The position numbers and the translations under genes were made by a program. 64,000 nucleotides of DNA from Lactobacillus corticis (GTDB taxonomy: Bacteria; Bacillota; Bacilli; Lactobacillales; Lactobacillaceae): assembly GCF_018327645.1 (NCBI RefSeq), contig NZ_BMAY01000005.1, positions 1 to 64,000 on the forward strand, written 5' to 3'. This document shows, one piece after another, positions 56,249 through 63,730 of the stretch (positions within the stretch are counted from its first letter, which is position 1; each line of letters begins with the position of its first letter). The notes beneath the pieces were generated by a model. That model was not told where the DNA came from. It saw nothing but the letters and a program-made list of their open reading frames with translations, and searched no databases.

Positions 56249-56962
56249 ATGGCAGAGAGATTACAAAAGGTGATAGCTGAAGCCGGCATTGCCTCGAGGC
56301 GAGCAGCAGAAAAGTTGATCACTGCTGGGAGAGTTCGAGTTGATGGTAAAGTAGTTACCCAATTGGGAACCAAGGTGGAAACTTTTAGCAATATTACCGT
56401 TGATGGCGAGCCGATTGAACGCGAAAGCCATCATACCTATCTCTTTTATAAGCCCCGCGGCGTAGTTTCAACCGCTCATGATGACAAGGGTCGCAAGACG
56501 GTAGTCGATTATTTTGCTGACTTGCCATATCGTCTATATCCAGTTGGTCGTTTAGATTATGACACCTCGGGTGCGCTTATTTTAACTAATGATGGTGCCT
56601 TAGCAAATTACTTAATGCACCCGAAGAATGAAGTAGATAAGGTTTACGTTGCCAGAATTCATGGCATTTTAACCGCTGATGAGCTGAAGAGTCTTAAGCA
56701 GGGAGTAAAGCTGGGCAAGTTTAAGAGTCGTCCTGCACGGGTTAAAATTTTAAAAACGGATCAACGCAAGGATCGGCAAATTGTGCAGTTAACGATCCAC
56801 GAAGGACATTATCACCAAGTGAAAAGAATGCTAAAGGCCGTTGGTCATCCAGTTGAAAAACTATCTCGTGAGCAATATGGCTTTCTAACTCTGGAAGGGC
56901 TTACTTCCGGACGGCGACGGGAATTATCAAAGCAAGAAGTTGACAAATTAAAGCGCTTGTAA
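56249..56962 (+). CDS. rluB: 23S rRNA pseudouridine synthase RluB family
   Basis: Converts a uridine in 23S rRNA (position 2605 in E. coli) to pseudouridine. 237 residues: S4 domain at the N-terminus (RLQKVIAEAGIASRRAAEKLI), catalytic Asp in GRLDYDTSG near residue 102, and the C-terminal EGHYHQVKRML. AAGGATGAAG precedes the ATG. Last gene of the cvfB operon; no terminator lies between it and the FMN riboswitch. Confidence 0.92.
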   Translation: MAERLQKVIAEAGIASRRAAEKLITAGRVRVDGKVVTQLGTKVETFSNITVDGEPIERESHHTYLFYKPRGVVSTAHDDKGRKTVVDYFADLPYRLYPVGRLDYDTSGALILTNDGALANYLMHPKNEVDKVYVARIHGILTADELKSLKQGVKLGKFKSRPARVKILKTDQRKDRQIVQLTIHEGHYHQVKRMLKAVGHPVEKLSREQYGFLTLEGLTSGRRRELSKQEVDKLKRL

Positions 56963-56993
56963 TACTATAAAAATGTAAGTTGAATAAGGTAGT

Positions 56994-57103
56994 TGTCTTC
57001 AGGGCAGGGTGAAAGTCCCGACCGGTGGTGAGAGTCCACGACCCGCGTTTGCGGCTGAATCCTAATAGGATACCGATAGTTAAAGTCTAGATGGAAGAAG
57101 ACA
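56994..57103 (+). promoter_or_regulatory. FMN riboswitch (RFN element)
   Basis: The conserved RFN core is plain: AGGGCAGGGTGAAAGTCCC, then ACCGGTGGT, AGTCCACGACCC, and the 3' part GATACCGATAGTTAAAGTC. The closing stem is TGTCTTC (56994-57000) with GAAGACA (57097-57103). It precedes the riboflavin transporter gene, the usual target; FMN binding should lower ribU expression. Confidence 0.96.
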
Positions 57104-57135
57104 GATCTAACTGATAATTTTATTTTCAGAATTTA

Positions 57136-57175
57136 CAAGGTCTGTTGCTGGAGCAACGGACCTTGATTTATTTTC
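57136..57175 (+). terminator. Terminator hairpin of the FMN riboswitch
   Basis: CAAGGTCTGTTGC (57136-57148) pairs with GCAACGGACCTTG (57153-57165), followed by ATTTATTTTC. It lies between the RFN aptamer and the ribU ribosome binding site and is the likely OFF-state expression platform. Confidence 0.8.
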
Positions 57176-57187
57176 TGGAGGAAGATT

Positions 57188-57880
57188 ATGGACGTTAGAA
57201 AGAGTACTAGTTCAAGCCTCGCCAATGTTATTGCCTATGCGTTAATTGGAGCAATTGCTTTTGTAATTATGAAATTTGAATTTCCGATAATGCCAGGGGT
57301 TAGTTTCCTGAAGTTTGACTTTTCAGATGTCATCATAACGATCGGAACTTTTGTTTTCGGCGCAGTACCTGGCATCATTATTGCTTTGGTTAGAATGGCT
57401 TTGGGTTTAATCTTGGGTGGCTTTGCTTTACCAAGCGTGGTAGGACAACTTGCAGCCTTCTTTGCAAGTTTAGCCTTTGCCTTACCATTTTACTTTATCG
57501 CTAAGAGCGTAGAGGCTGAAAACCGCAAGAGCATAAAGGGCTACTTATTGCCGGTGGTAGGACTGCTCGTCGGCATTGTAGCGATGTCAGCTGTAATGGC
57601 CTTAGCAAACGCTTTTGTGTTAACGCCAGTATATGCTGTCACTTCATTAACTTCGACTTCAGTGCCGGTAAACTCATATGGTAACTTGCTATATGTAGCT
57701 GAGCATGATTACCTTCAGGGCATGCTGCATTTGCAATCAATGAGTGCTTACATTTTTGGTATTATTGTTCCCTTTAATTTAATTAAGGGTGCCATTAATG
57801 CCGTTGTCGTTTACCTGTTATTTGAATCAGTTTTGAAGAACATTAAACCATACGTACGTAAGAGATTTAACTTAAACTAA
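57188..57880 (+). CDS. ribU: Riboflavin ECF transporter S component RibU
   Basis: Binds riboflavin in the membrane and joins the shared energy-coupling module for uptake. 230 residues, six helices, with the family segments PGVSFLKFDFSDVIITIGTFVFG and PFNLIKGAINAVVVYLLFESVLK. GGAGGAAG precedes the ATG. Control by the FMN riboswitch directly upstream supports riboflavin as the substrate. With no rib synthesis genes in view, the cell may depend on import. Confidence 0.95.
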   Translation: MDVRKSTSSSLANVIAYALIGAIAFVIMKFEFPIMPGVSFLKFDFSDVIITIGTFVFGAVPGIIIALVRMALGLILGGFALPSVVGQLAAFFASLAFALPFYFIAKSVEAENRKSIKGYLLPVVGLLVGIVAMSAVMALANAFVLTPVYAVTSLTSTSVPVNSYGNLLYVAEHDYLQGMLHLQSMSAYIFGIIVPFNLIKGAINAVVVYLLFESVLKNIKPYVRKRFNLN

Positions 57881-57883
57881 AAG

Positions 57884-57908
57884 AAGTCGGCAATATGCCG
57901 ACTTTTTT
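57884..57908 (+). terminator. Terminator after ribU
   Basis: Perfect stem AAGTCGGCA/TGCCGACTT with a 3-base loop, followed by TTTT, directly after the stop codon. Confidence 0.88.
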
Positions 57909-57952
57909 GATGCGAAAATTTGAAAAGACCATTCATCAGCCTTGAACTTTTA

Positions 57953-57961
57953 TGATAAAAT
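57953..57961 (+). promoter_or_regulatory. Possible extended -10 promoter of the LysM gene
   Basis: TGA TAAAAT about 32 bases upstream of the LysM ATG; -35 unclear. Confidence 0.35.
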
Positions 57962-57992
57962 TGTCACATACAGAGAAGTGGAGGATGACGAA

Positions 57993-58514
57993 ATGAACCA
58001 AGATGGGCCATACAAACACTATGAGCGACCAGATGAGCCACGGAAAAATTCTTATCGTGGTTCAAAACACTGGGGTGGGACCATTACTATTGCCGTAACT
58101 TGTTTAGCAATTTTAATGCCTGTAGCTTATGTTGCTGCTAAACGCACGCAGCCTCAGGTTTCAGAAGTAGCAAAGGTTTCTAAGAAGAAGTCTAGTTCAT
58201 CAAGCAAGCAGACGAAGAGTGTTAAGAAGAAAACCAGCAAGAAGAAAGCTAAGAAAAAGCAGACTGCTAGTTCAAAAACATCATCAAGCAGTGCCAATTC
58301 AATCAGCAGCAGTTCTTCAGCTGTCAGTTCATCTTCTAGTTCTAGTTCAAGTTCAAGTAGTGATGTAAGTTCATCGAAGACATATACGGTTCAAGATGGC
58401 GACACTTTATCTGGGATTGCAGCACAGTTTAATACTACTGTGTCTGAATTGGAAAGCCTGAATGGCATGACTGATGAGAGTGTCAGTGCAGGTCAGACCA
58501 TTAGGGTAAGATAA
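57993..58514 (+). CDS. Membrane-anchored LysM protein
   Basis: About 173 residues: a charged cytoplasmic N-terminus (MNQDGPYKHYERPDEPRKN), one membrane helix (about 31-52), a Lys/Ser-rich low-complexity linker (60-125) with long Ser runs, and one C-terminal LysM domain (YTVQDGDTLSGIAAQF ... SAGQTIRV, about 128-172) that should bind peptidoglycan. No catalytic domain. The ATG at 57993 follows GGAGG; the longer frame starting at 57942 is upstream of this site. Often next to cmk or ypbE-like in Firmicutes; function in wall organisation is inferred. Confidence 0.8.
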   Translation: MNQDGPYKHYERPDEPRKNSYRGSKHWGGTITIAVTCLAILMPVAYVAAKRTQPQVSEVAKVSKKKSSSSSKQTKSVKKKTSKKKAKKKQTASSKTSSSSANSISSSSSAVSSSSSSSSSSSSDVSSSKTYTVQDGDTLSGIAAQFNTTVSELESLNGMTDESVSAGQTIRVR

Positions 58515-58528
58515 AACTAAGAAAGGAT

Positions 58529-58553
58529 AAGAGACCTAATAGTCTCTTTTTTA
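58529..58553 (+). terminator. Terminator-like hairpin directly before cmk
   Basis: AAGAGAC (58529-58535) pairs with GTCTCTT (58542-58548) followed by TTTTT. It is 14 bases after the LysM stop and ends 6 bases before the cmk ATG. Confidence 0.7.
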
Positions 58554-58558
58554 TTGGA

Positions 58559-59233
58559 ATGCAAGTAGCGATTGATGGACCTGCATCAGCAGGAAAAAGT
58601 ACGGTGGCTAAGTTAATTGCCAAAAAGTTGTCTTTTGTATATATTGACACCGGTGCAATGTACCGTGCCTGTACGGTAATTGCCCATGACAATGGCTTAG
58701 ATTACGGTGATGAAGCGGGCATTTTGCGTGCTATTGATAAAACCGGCATTGAACTAAAATCAGAAAATGGGCAACAGAAGGTCTATGCTGGTGGAAAAGA
58801 TATTACCAAAGAAATTAGAACACCATTAATTTCAGCAAATGTCTCACAAGTTTCGGCCTTAAAAGGCATACGTGAAAAGATGGTGACTTTACAGCGGCAG
58901 CTGGCAGGTAAAACTAATGTCATCATGGATGGTCGAGATATCGGAACAACGGTGCTGCCTGACGCAGAGGTCAAGATTTTTCTGGTTGCTAGTGCCCGCT
59001 CACGAGCTGAACGGCGATTAAAGGATTTGCAACAACAAGGAATAAAATCTGATAAAACGGTTGACGAGATCGAGGCGGATATCGCTGCCCGTGATTACAA
59101 AGATAGTCACCGTGAAATTTCACCACTTAAAAAGGCAGAGGATGCAGTGGAAATTGACACTACAAACATGTCAATTGATGAAGTTGTAGAGACAATTTTG
59201 GCTAAAATCAAAAAAGCTGAAAAAAACTTCTAA
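58559..59233 (+). CDS. cmk: Cytidylate kinase
   Basis: Phosphorylates CMP and dCMP. 224 residues with AIDGPASAGKST (P-loop) at the N-terminus, DTGAMYRA, and MDGRDIGTTVLPDAEVKIFL. The start is fixed by homology (MQVAIDGPASAGKS). No Shine-Dalgarno sequence lies in the 10 bases before the ATG; the nearest, AAAGGA at about 58522, is on the other side of a terminator-like hairpin. rpsA follows, the usual cmk-rpsA order. Confidence 0.94.
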   Translation: MQVAIDGPASAGKSTVAKLIAKKLSFVYIDTGAMYRACTVIAHDNGLDYGDEAGILRAIDKTGIELKSENGQQKVYAGGKDITKEIRTPLISANVSQVSALKGIREKMVTLQRQLAGKTNVIMDGRDIGTTVLPDAEVKIFLVASARSRAERRLKDLQQQGIKSDKTVDEIEADIAARDYKDSHREISPLKKAEDAVEIDTTNMSIDEVVETILAKIKKAEKNF

Positions 59234-59265
59234 AAAAGCAGATAAAACAGTAGAAAAAATATGCC

Positions 59266-59291
59266 ATATCATTTAAAATTAAAAATGATAT
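59266..59291 (+). other. Stem-loop before the rpsA ribosome binding site
   Basis: ATATCATTT (59266-59274) and AAATGATAT (59283-59291) form a perfect 9-base-pair stem, one base before GGGAGG. It lacks a T run after the stem, so it is not a terminator; it may influence ribosome access to rpsA. Confidence 0.45.
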
Positions 59292-59303
59292 TGGGAGGTA
59301 CTT

Positions 59304-60509
59304 ATGTCAGAAAACAGTAATCAATTTTTAGACGCATTAAAAGAAATGAAAGGAGTTGAAGTCGGCGACATCGTAGACGTTGAAGTTTTAGATGTCGAAG
59401 ATGGTCAACTTGACGTCGGCGTACAAGGCGCCGGTGTTGAAGGTGTTGTTACTCGTCGTGAATACACCGCAGACCGCAACGCTGATCTCCATGACTTAGT
59501 TAAGCCAGGGGACACTTTCAAAGCTTTAGTTTTACGTAGAGCTGGTGGCGACAAGGAAAATGGTGAATTCTTCTTCTCAGTTACCCGCTTAAAGGAACGC
59601 GAAGCATATGACAAGTTGGTTAAGGACTTCGAAGCTGGAAACGCAATCGAAGGTACTGTAACCGCAGCCGTAAGAGGTGGCTTGTTAGTTGATGTTGGTA
59701 CTAGAGGTTTCTTGCCTGCATCACTTATTTCAAACCGTTACGTTTCAAACCTTAAGCCATTCATCGGCAAGACCATGAAGTTTAAGATCACTGAAATTGA
59801 TCCAGCTAAGAACCGTCTGATTCTTTCTCACAAGGACTTGGTTGAAGAAGAACGTGAAGAAGTATTTGAAAAGGTTGCTTCACAATTAGTTGTCGGCGAC
59901 GTTGTTGAAGGTAAGGTTTCACGTTTAACTAACTTTGGTGCATTTATCGATGTTGGTGGTGTGGATGGTTTAGTTCACATTTCAGAAATTTCTTACAAGC
60001 ACATCGAAAAGCCTAGCGATGTTTTGGAAGCTGGTCAAGACGTTAAGGTTAAGGTCATCGGCATTGACAATGATAGACATCGCATCTCCCTGTCAATTAA
60101 GCAAACTGAGCCTTCACCATTTGAACAAGCTACTGAAAACTTACACGAAGGCGACATTTTTGAAGGTGAAGTTAAGTCATTGACTAACTTTGGTGCTTTT
60201 GTAGAAGTAGCTGATGGTATCCAAGGTTTGGTTCATGTTTCAGAAATCTCAAACAAGCACGTTGACAAGCCTAGCGATGTTTTAAAGGTTGGTCAAACTG
60301 TTAAAGTTAAGGTTTTGAGCATCGAACCAAGTGAAAGAAGAATTTCACTTTCAATCAAGGCTGCTGACTCAAACGCTTCATCAGAATCAGCTCGTCCACG
60401 TCGTAACAACAACCGCAACAATAACTCAGTTGCTGCTAAGTACATGGGCAACGACGACAATGGTTTTGCTTTAGGCGACATTATCGGTGACCAATTGAAG
60501 GACCGTTAA
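59304..60509 (+). CDS. rpsA: 30S ribosomal protein S1 homologue
   Basis: 401 residues with four S1 RNA-binding repeats (about 17-90, 105-170, 190-262 and 275-350), the last two clearly alike (GAFIDVGGVDGLVHISEIS versus GAFVEVADGIQGLVHVSEIS), and an Arg/Asn-rich tail. This four-domain form is typical of low-GC Gram-positives; it binds mRNA but is not identical in role to the six-domain E. coli S1. GGGAGG precedes the ATG. A terminator follows. Confidence 0.93.
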   Translation: MSENSNQFLDALKEMKGVEVGDIVDVEVLDVEDGQLDVGVQGAGVEGVVTRREYTADRNADLHDLVKPGDTFKALVLRRAGGDKENGEFFFSVTRLKEREAYDKLVKDFEAGNAIEGTVTAAVRGGLLVDVGTRGFLPASLISNRYVSNLKPFIGKTMKFKITEIDPAKNRLILSHKDLVEEEREEVFEKVASQLVVGDVVEGKVSRLTNFGAFIDVGGVDGLVHISEISYKHIEKPSDVLEAGQDVKVKVIGIDNDRHRISLSIKQTEPSPFEQATENLHEGDIFEGEVKSLTNFGAFVEVADGIQGLVHVSEISNKHVDKPSDVLKVGQTVKVKVLSIEPSERRISLSIKAADSNASSESARPRRNNNRNNNSVAAKYMGNDDNGFALGDIIGDQLKDR

Positions 60510-60520
60510 AGCGGAACTTG

Positions 60521-60556
60521 AAAAGAGTCGACAAAAGGTCGGCTCTTTTATTTTTA
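60521..60556 (+). terminator. Terminator after rpsA
   Basis: AAAAGAGTCGAC pairs with GTCGGCTCTTTT (one G-U pair), followed by ATTTTT. Confidence 0.83.
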
Positions 60557-60581
60557 TCATAGAAGAAGGGTGGTAGAAAGA

Positions 60582-61892
60582 ATGGCATTACCCGTAGTAG
60601 CAATTGTCGGCCGGCCCAATGTCGGCAAGTCTACACTTTTCAATCGCATAATTAACCAACGTCTTGCCATCGTAGAGGATTTGCCGGGGGTTACAAGAGA
60701 TAGAAATTATGCTCCAGCTGAATGGATGGGACACAAGTTTGACTTGATCGATACCGGTGGGATTACCTGGGAAGATGGTAAAATCGAGGAAGAGATTAGA
60801 GCTCAAGCGGAAATTGCAATTGACGAAGCTGATGTGATTGTCTTTTTAACCAGTGTCGACAATCATGTAACCGATCTTGACGAGCGAATTGCTAAACTTT
60901 TATATCGTACTAAAAAGCCGGTTATTTTAGCCGTCAATAAGGCAGATAATCCTGAGCAGCGACAAGATATTTATGATTTTTATAGTTTAGGATTTGGGGA
61001 TCCGATTCCAATTTCCGGTAGTCACGGAACCGGAATTGGGGATCTGTTGGATGAGATTAATGCTCACCTGCCTAAAGACGCAGACCAAGTTGATGACGAT
61101 ACGATTGCTTTTTCCGTAATTGGCAGACCAAATGTTGGTAAATCGTCAATTGTCAATAAATTGCTTGGCGAGGACCGGGTAATTGTCGCCAATCAAGAGG
61201 GGACGACCAGAGACGCAATTGATACCCCGTTCATCAGTAAAGCTGGAGATAAGTTTAGACTTATAGATACTGCTGGAATTCGGCGGCGGGGGAAGGTTTA
61301 TGAAAAAACTGAAAAGTACTCCGTCATGCGGGCCCAAGGAGCAATCGAACGCTCTGACGTGGTTCTCCTAGTTTTAGATGCAAGTACCGGTATCAGGGAG
61401 CAGGACAAGCATGTGGCTGGTTATGCGCATGAAGCTGGCCGAGGGATTATCATAGTCGTCAATAAGTGGGATTTGCCAAAGAAAGACTCTCAAAGTGCGA
61501 AAGATTTTGAACGAGTAATTCGACAAGAATTTCAATATTTAGACTATGCTCCAATTCTTTTTGTTTCGGCCAAAACTGGTCAACGACTAGACCAAATTCC
61601 CGAATTGGTTAAACGGGTTTATAAGAACTTAACTCAAAGAATTCAATCCAGCGTTTTGAATGATTTGCTGATTGAAGCCAGCAAACTAGTACCAACTCCG
61701 ATGGTGCGCGGAAAAAGGTTACGGGTTTACTATATGACGCAGGTAAAATCTAATCCTCCAACTTTTGTAGTATTTGTAAATGACCCGGAATTGATGCACT
61801 TCTCATATCAACGATTTTTGACAAACCAATTGCGACAAAATTTTGACTTTGAAGGAACCCCAATAAAAATCATTGCCCGAAAGCGCAAATAA
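60582..61892 (+). CDS. der: Ribosome biogenesis GTPase Der/EngA
   Basis: Essential GTPase for 50S assembly with two G domains in tandem. 436 residues: G1 GRPNVGKST (about 9-17) and GRPNVGKSS (about 182-190), two DTGGI/DTAGI motifs, and a C-terminal KH-like domain. The ATG at 60582 follows AAGGGTGG; an upstream in-frame GTG at 60570 lies in that site. Gene order rpsA-der-hup is conserved in Firmicutes. Confidence 0.96.
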   Translation: MALPVVAIVGRPNVGKSTLFNRIINQRLAIVEDLPGVTRDRNYAPAEWMGHKFDLIDTGGITWEDGKIEEEIRAQAEIAIDEADVIVFLTSVDNHVTDLDERIAKLLYRTKKPVILAVNKADNPEQRQDIYDFYSLGFGDPIPISGSHGTGIGDLLDEINAHLPKDADQVDDDTIAFSVIGRPNVGKSSIVNKLLGEDRVIVANQEGTTRDAIDTPFISKAGDKFRLIDTAGIRRRGKVYEKTEKYSVMRAQGAIERSDVVLLVLDASTGIREQDKHVAGYAHEAGRGIIIVVNKWDLPKKDSQSAKDFERVIRQEFQYLDYAPILFVSAKTGQRLDQIPELVKRVYKNLTQRIQSSVLNDLLIEASKLVPTPMVRGKRLRVYYMTQVKSNPPTFVVFVNDPELMHFSYQRFLTNQLRQNFDFEGTPIKIIARKRK

Positions 61893-61947
61893 TCGCTCAA
61901 TGACTTTTTAAAAAATAATTACTTAAAAGCTTGTTACATAGGGCTTT

Positions 61948-62014
61948 TTGTGATATTTTTGTTTCTAGGAAACAATGGTTGGTTGTGATATTTCTTCCTT
62001 GTTTCTTTAAAGGA
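61948..62014 (+). repeat. Imperfect direct repeat in the hup leader
   Basis: TTGTGATATTT occurs at 61948-61958 and again at 61983-61993, 35 bases apart. Each copy is followed by GTTTCT and then AGGAAA, so about 30 bases are imperfectly duplicated. The first copy overlaps a possible hup promoter (TTGTTA, 17 bases, TATTTT). Confidence 0.55.
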
Positions 62015-62021
62015 AAAAGCT

Positions 62022-62039
62022 TTTGGGTCATTGCCCAAA
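62022..62039 (+). other. Small hairpin before the hup ribosome binding site
   Basis: TTTGGG/CCCAAA stem with loop TCATTG, ending 3 bases before AGGAGGTG of hup. Too short and without T run for a terminator; possibly an mRNA stabiliser. Confidence 0.4.
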
Positions 62040-62058
62040 TTCAGGAGGTGAATTCCAT

Positions 62059-62334
62059 ATGGCAAACAAGGCAGAATTAGTTTCTGAAGTTGCTTCAAAG
62101 ACTGATTTAAACAAGAAGGATGCTGCTGTAGCTGTTGACGCAATCTTTGAATCAATTCAAGAAAGTCTTGCTAAGGGTGAAAAGGTTCAACTTATCGGCT
62201 TCGGTACGTTTGAAGTGCGCCACCGTGCTGCACGTAAGGGTCGTAACCCGCAAACTGGTGATGAAATCGAAATCCCAGCTAGCGAAGTTCCTGCATTTAA
62301 GCCAGGTAAGGCTCTTAAGGACGCCGTTAAGTAA
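62059..62334 (+). CDS. hup: DNA-binding protein HU
   Basis: Histone-like nucleoid protein that bends DNA. 91 residues, [28 protein letters not shown] at the start, with the beta-arm signature [21 protein letters not shown] and C-terminal [15 protein letters not shown]. The ATG at 62059 follows a perfect AGGAGGTGA; the longer frame from 62023 is upstream of that. Codon use is highly biased. It has its own terminator. Confidence 0.97.
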   Translation: MANKAELVSEVASKTDLNKKDAAVAVDAIFESIQESLAKGEKVQLIGFGTFEVRHRAARKGRNPQTGDEIEIPASEVPAFKPGKALKDAVK

Positions 62335-62351
62335 TTTTTTACTTAACAACT

Positions 62352-62384
62352 AAAAGACGTTGGTTATAGACCAACGTCTTTTTT
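62352..62384 (+). terminator. Terminator after hup
   Basis: A perfect 13-base-pair stem (62352-62364 with 62370-62382) including A and T runs. Confidence 0.9.
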
Positions 62385-62415
62385 CATCGAAAATAATCAA
62401 GAAAGAGAGCAAAAT

Positions 62416-63675
62416 ATGACTTATTCAGAACAATTATTGGATGCTATTGAGTCACATGATTTTTCAAACAACCAACATTTGTTAAACGAAGCAATAGATC
62501 ATGATAGTCCAGAAGTTTTAGCTTCGCTAGCTGAAAATTTGACGGCCTATGGTTTTTCGGATTTAGCAAAGACAGTTTATCGCAGTTTAATAGCCAAAGT
62601 GCCAGGAGAGGACCTGTTTAAAGTTTACCTAGCTGAAATTTTGTTAAATGATGGATCAGAAGACGATGCTCTGACACTTCTTTACGGCGTCCCTAAAGAC
62701 TCTGATGCCTATCTAGATAGTTTGCTTGTCTTAGCTGATTATTATCAAACAAACGGCTTAATTGAGCCTGCACGCCAGAAACTGTTGCAAGCAAGGGCTT
62801 TAGCACCAGAAGAAGACGCAATAACCTTCGGCTTAGCTGAATTGGATTATCTTAGTGGCAATTTTGGCGAAGCCCTAGATCTATATCAAGATTTAGTCAA
62901 GCGTCAAGATTATTTTGGCGAAGTGGACCTCAATAATCGAATTTTTGAAACTCAGGCCAAACTGGGTAACTATGAAGAAGCTGCTGAGCTGGCTAAAAAG
63001 CACGAAAACTCGATCATTGATATTGATAGTAAATATAAGGCTGGGTTAGTATTCCTCCAAACCGGCGAGATCGACCTAGCAATCAAATATTTGGATCAGG
63101 TAATCGACCAAAGCCCTGATTATGTGAATGCTTATCCACTTTTAGCTGAAGCCTATCTCAAAAAACATGATGATGATCAGGTATTGCGTTCTGCGCAAGC
63201 AGGGCTAGCTTATAACCAACTAGATGAAACGCTCTATTCAATGGGAGCTCAGGCAGCTATTAGATTGGGACAAAATGAAACGGCAGAGGATTTATTGCAG
63301 CGCGGGCTAAAGGTTAATCCCGATAATAGCGACTTGCTGCTGCAGCTAGCTAATTTATTAGTTGCTGAGCAAAAAAATGATGAGCTGTTAGACCTGTTTA
63401 AAGACCGTCCAGATAGTCAGATTGAACCAGATGAGCATTGGGACTTGGCCATCGCTTATCAGCGTCTAGACCGTTTAGAAGAGGCAAAAGCAGAATATCT
63501 AGCCGCATATCCAAATTTAGCCGATAATAGCAACTTTTTACGGAATATGATTGGCCTATTTTTGAATCTTCCTAAATCTACAGACATCGTAAAACAATTG
63601 CTTGAGCGTTATTTGAAACAAGTACCTGATGATGAGGAAATGCAGCAATTGTATCTTGATTTGACTGCAAGATAA
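62416..63675 (+). CDS. TPR-repeat protein (YpiA-like)
   Basis: 419 residues made almost wholly of tetratricopeptide repeats (for example LAENLTAYGFSDLAKTVYRSLI, LADYYQTNGLIEPARQKLLQA, KAGLVFLQTGEIDLAIKYLDQVI, AQAAIRLGQNETAEDLLQRGL). No membrane helix or catalytic motif. Acidic overall. It resembles Bacillus YpiA, a TPR protein of unclear role encoded in the same neighbourhood of the chromosome. It probably acts as a protein-protein adaptor. Confidence 0.78.
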   Translation: MTYSEQLLDAIESHDFSNNQHLLNEAIDHDSPEVLASLAENLTAYGFSDLAKTVYRSLIAKVPGEDLFKVYLAEILLNDGSEDDALTLLYGVPKDSDAYLDSLLVLADYYQTNGLIEPARQKLLQARALAPEEDAITFGLAELDYLSGNFGEALDLYQDLVKRQDYFGEVDLNNRIFETQAKLGNYEEAAELAKKHENSIIDIDSKYKAGLVFLQTGEIDLAIKYLDQVIDQSPDYVNAYPLLAEAYLKKHDDDQVLRSAQAGLAYNQLDETLYSMGAQAAIRLGQNETAEDLLQRGLKVNPDNSDLLLQLANLLVAEQKNDELLDLFKDRPDSQIEPDEHWDLAIAYQRLDRLEEAKAEYLAAYPNLADNSNFLRNMIGLFLNLPKSTDIVKQLLERYLKQVPDDEEMQQLYLDLTAR

Positions 63676-63692
63676 AAAAGCAAAAAAAGCAA

Positions 63693-63730
63693 AAAAGCCT
63701 AGCTTGCCATAATTAGCAAGCTGGGCTTTT
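63693..63730. terminator. Bidirectional terminator between the TPR gene and the aldo/keto reductase
   Basis: AAAAGCCTAGCTTGC pairs with GCAAGCTGGGCTTTT (one G-U pair), with an A run before. It serves the plus-strand TPR gene and overlaps the stop codon of the minus-strand reductase. Confidence 0.82.

Noticed and set aside
63670-63700. A/G-rich short repeat (GCAAAAAAA units) after the TPR gene
   Set aside because: It is simple low-complexity sequence leading into a bidirectional terminator; two to three short units do not make a meaningful repeat array.
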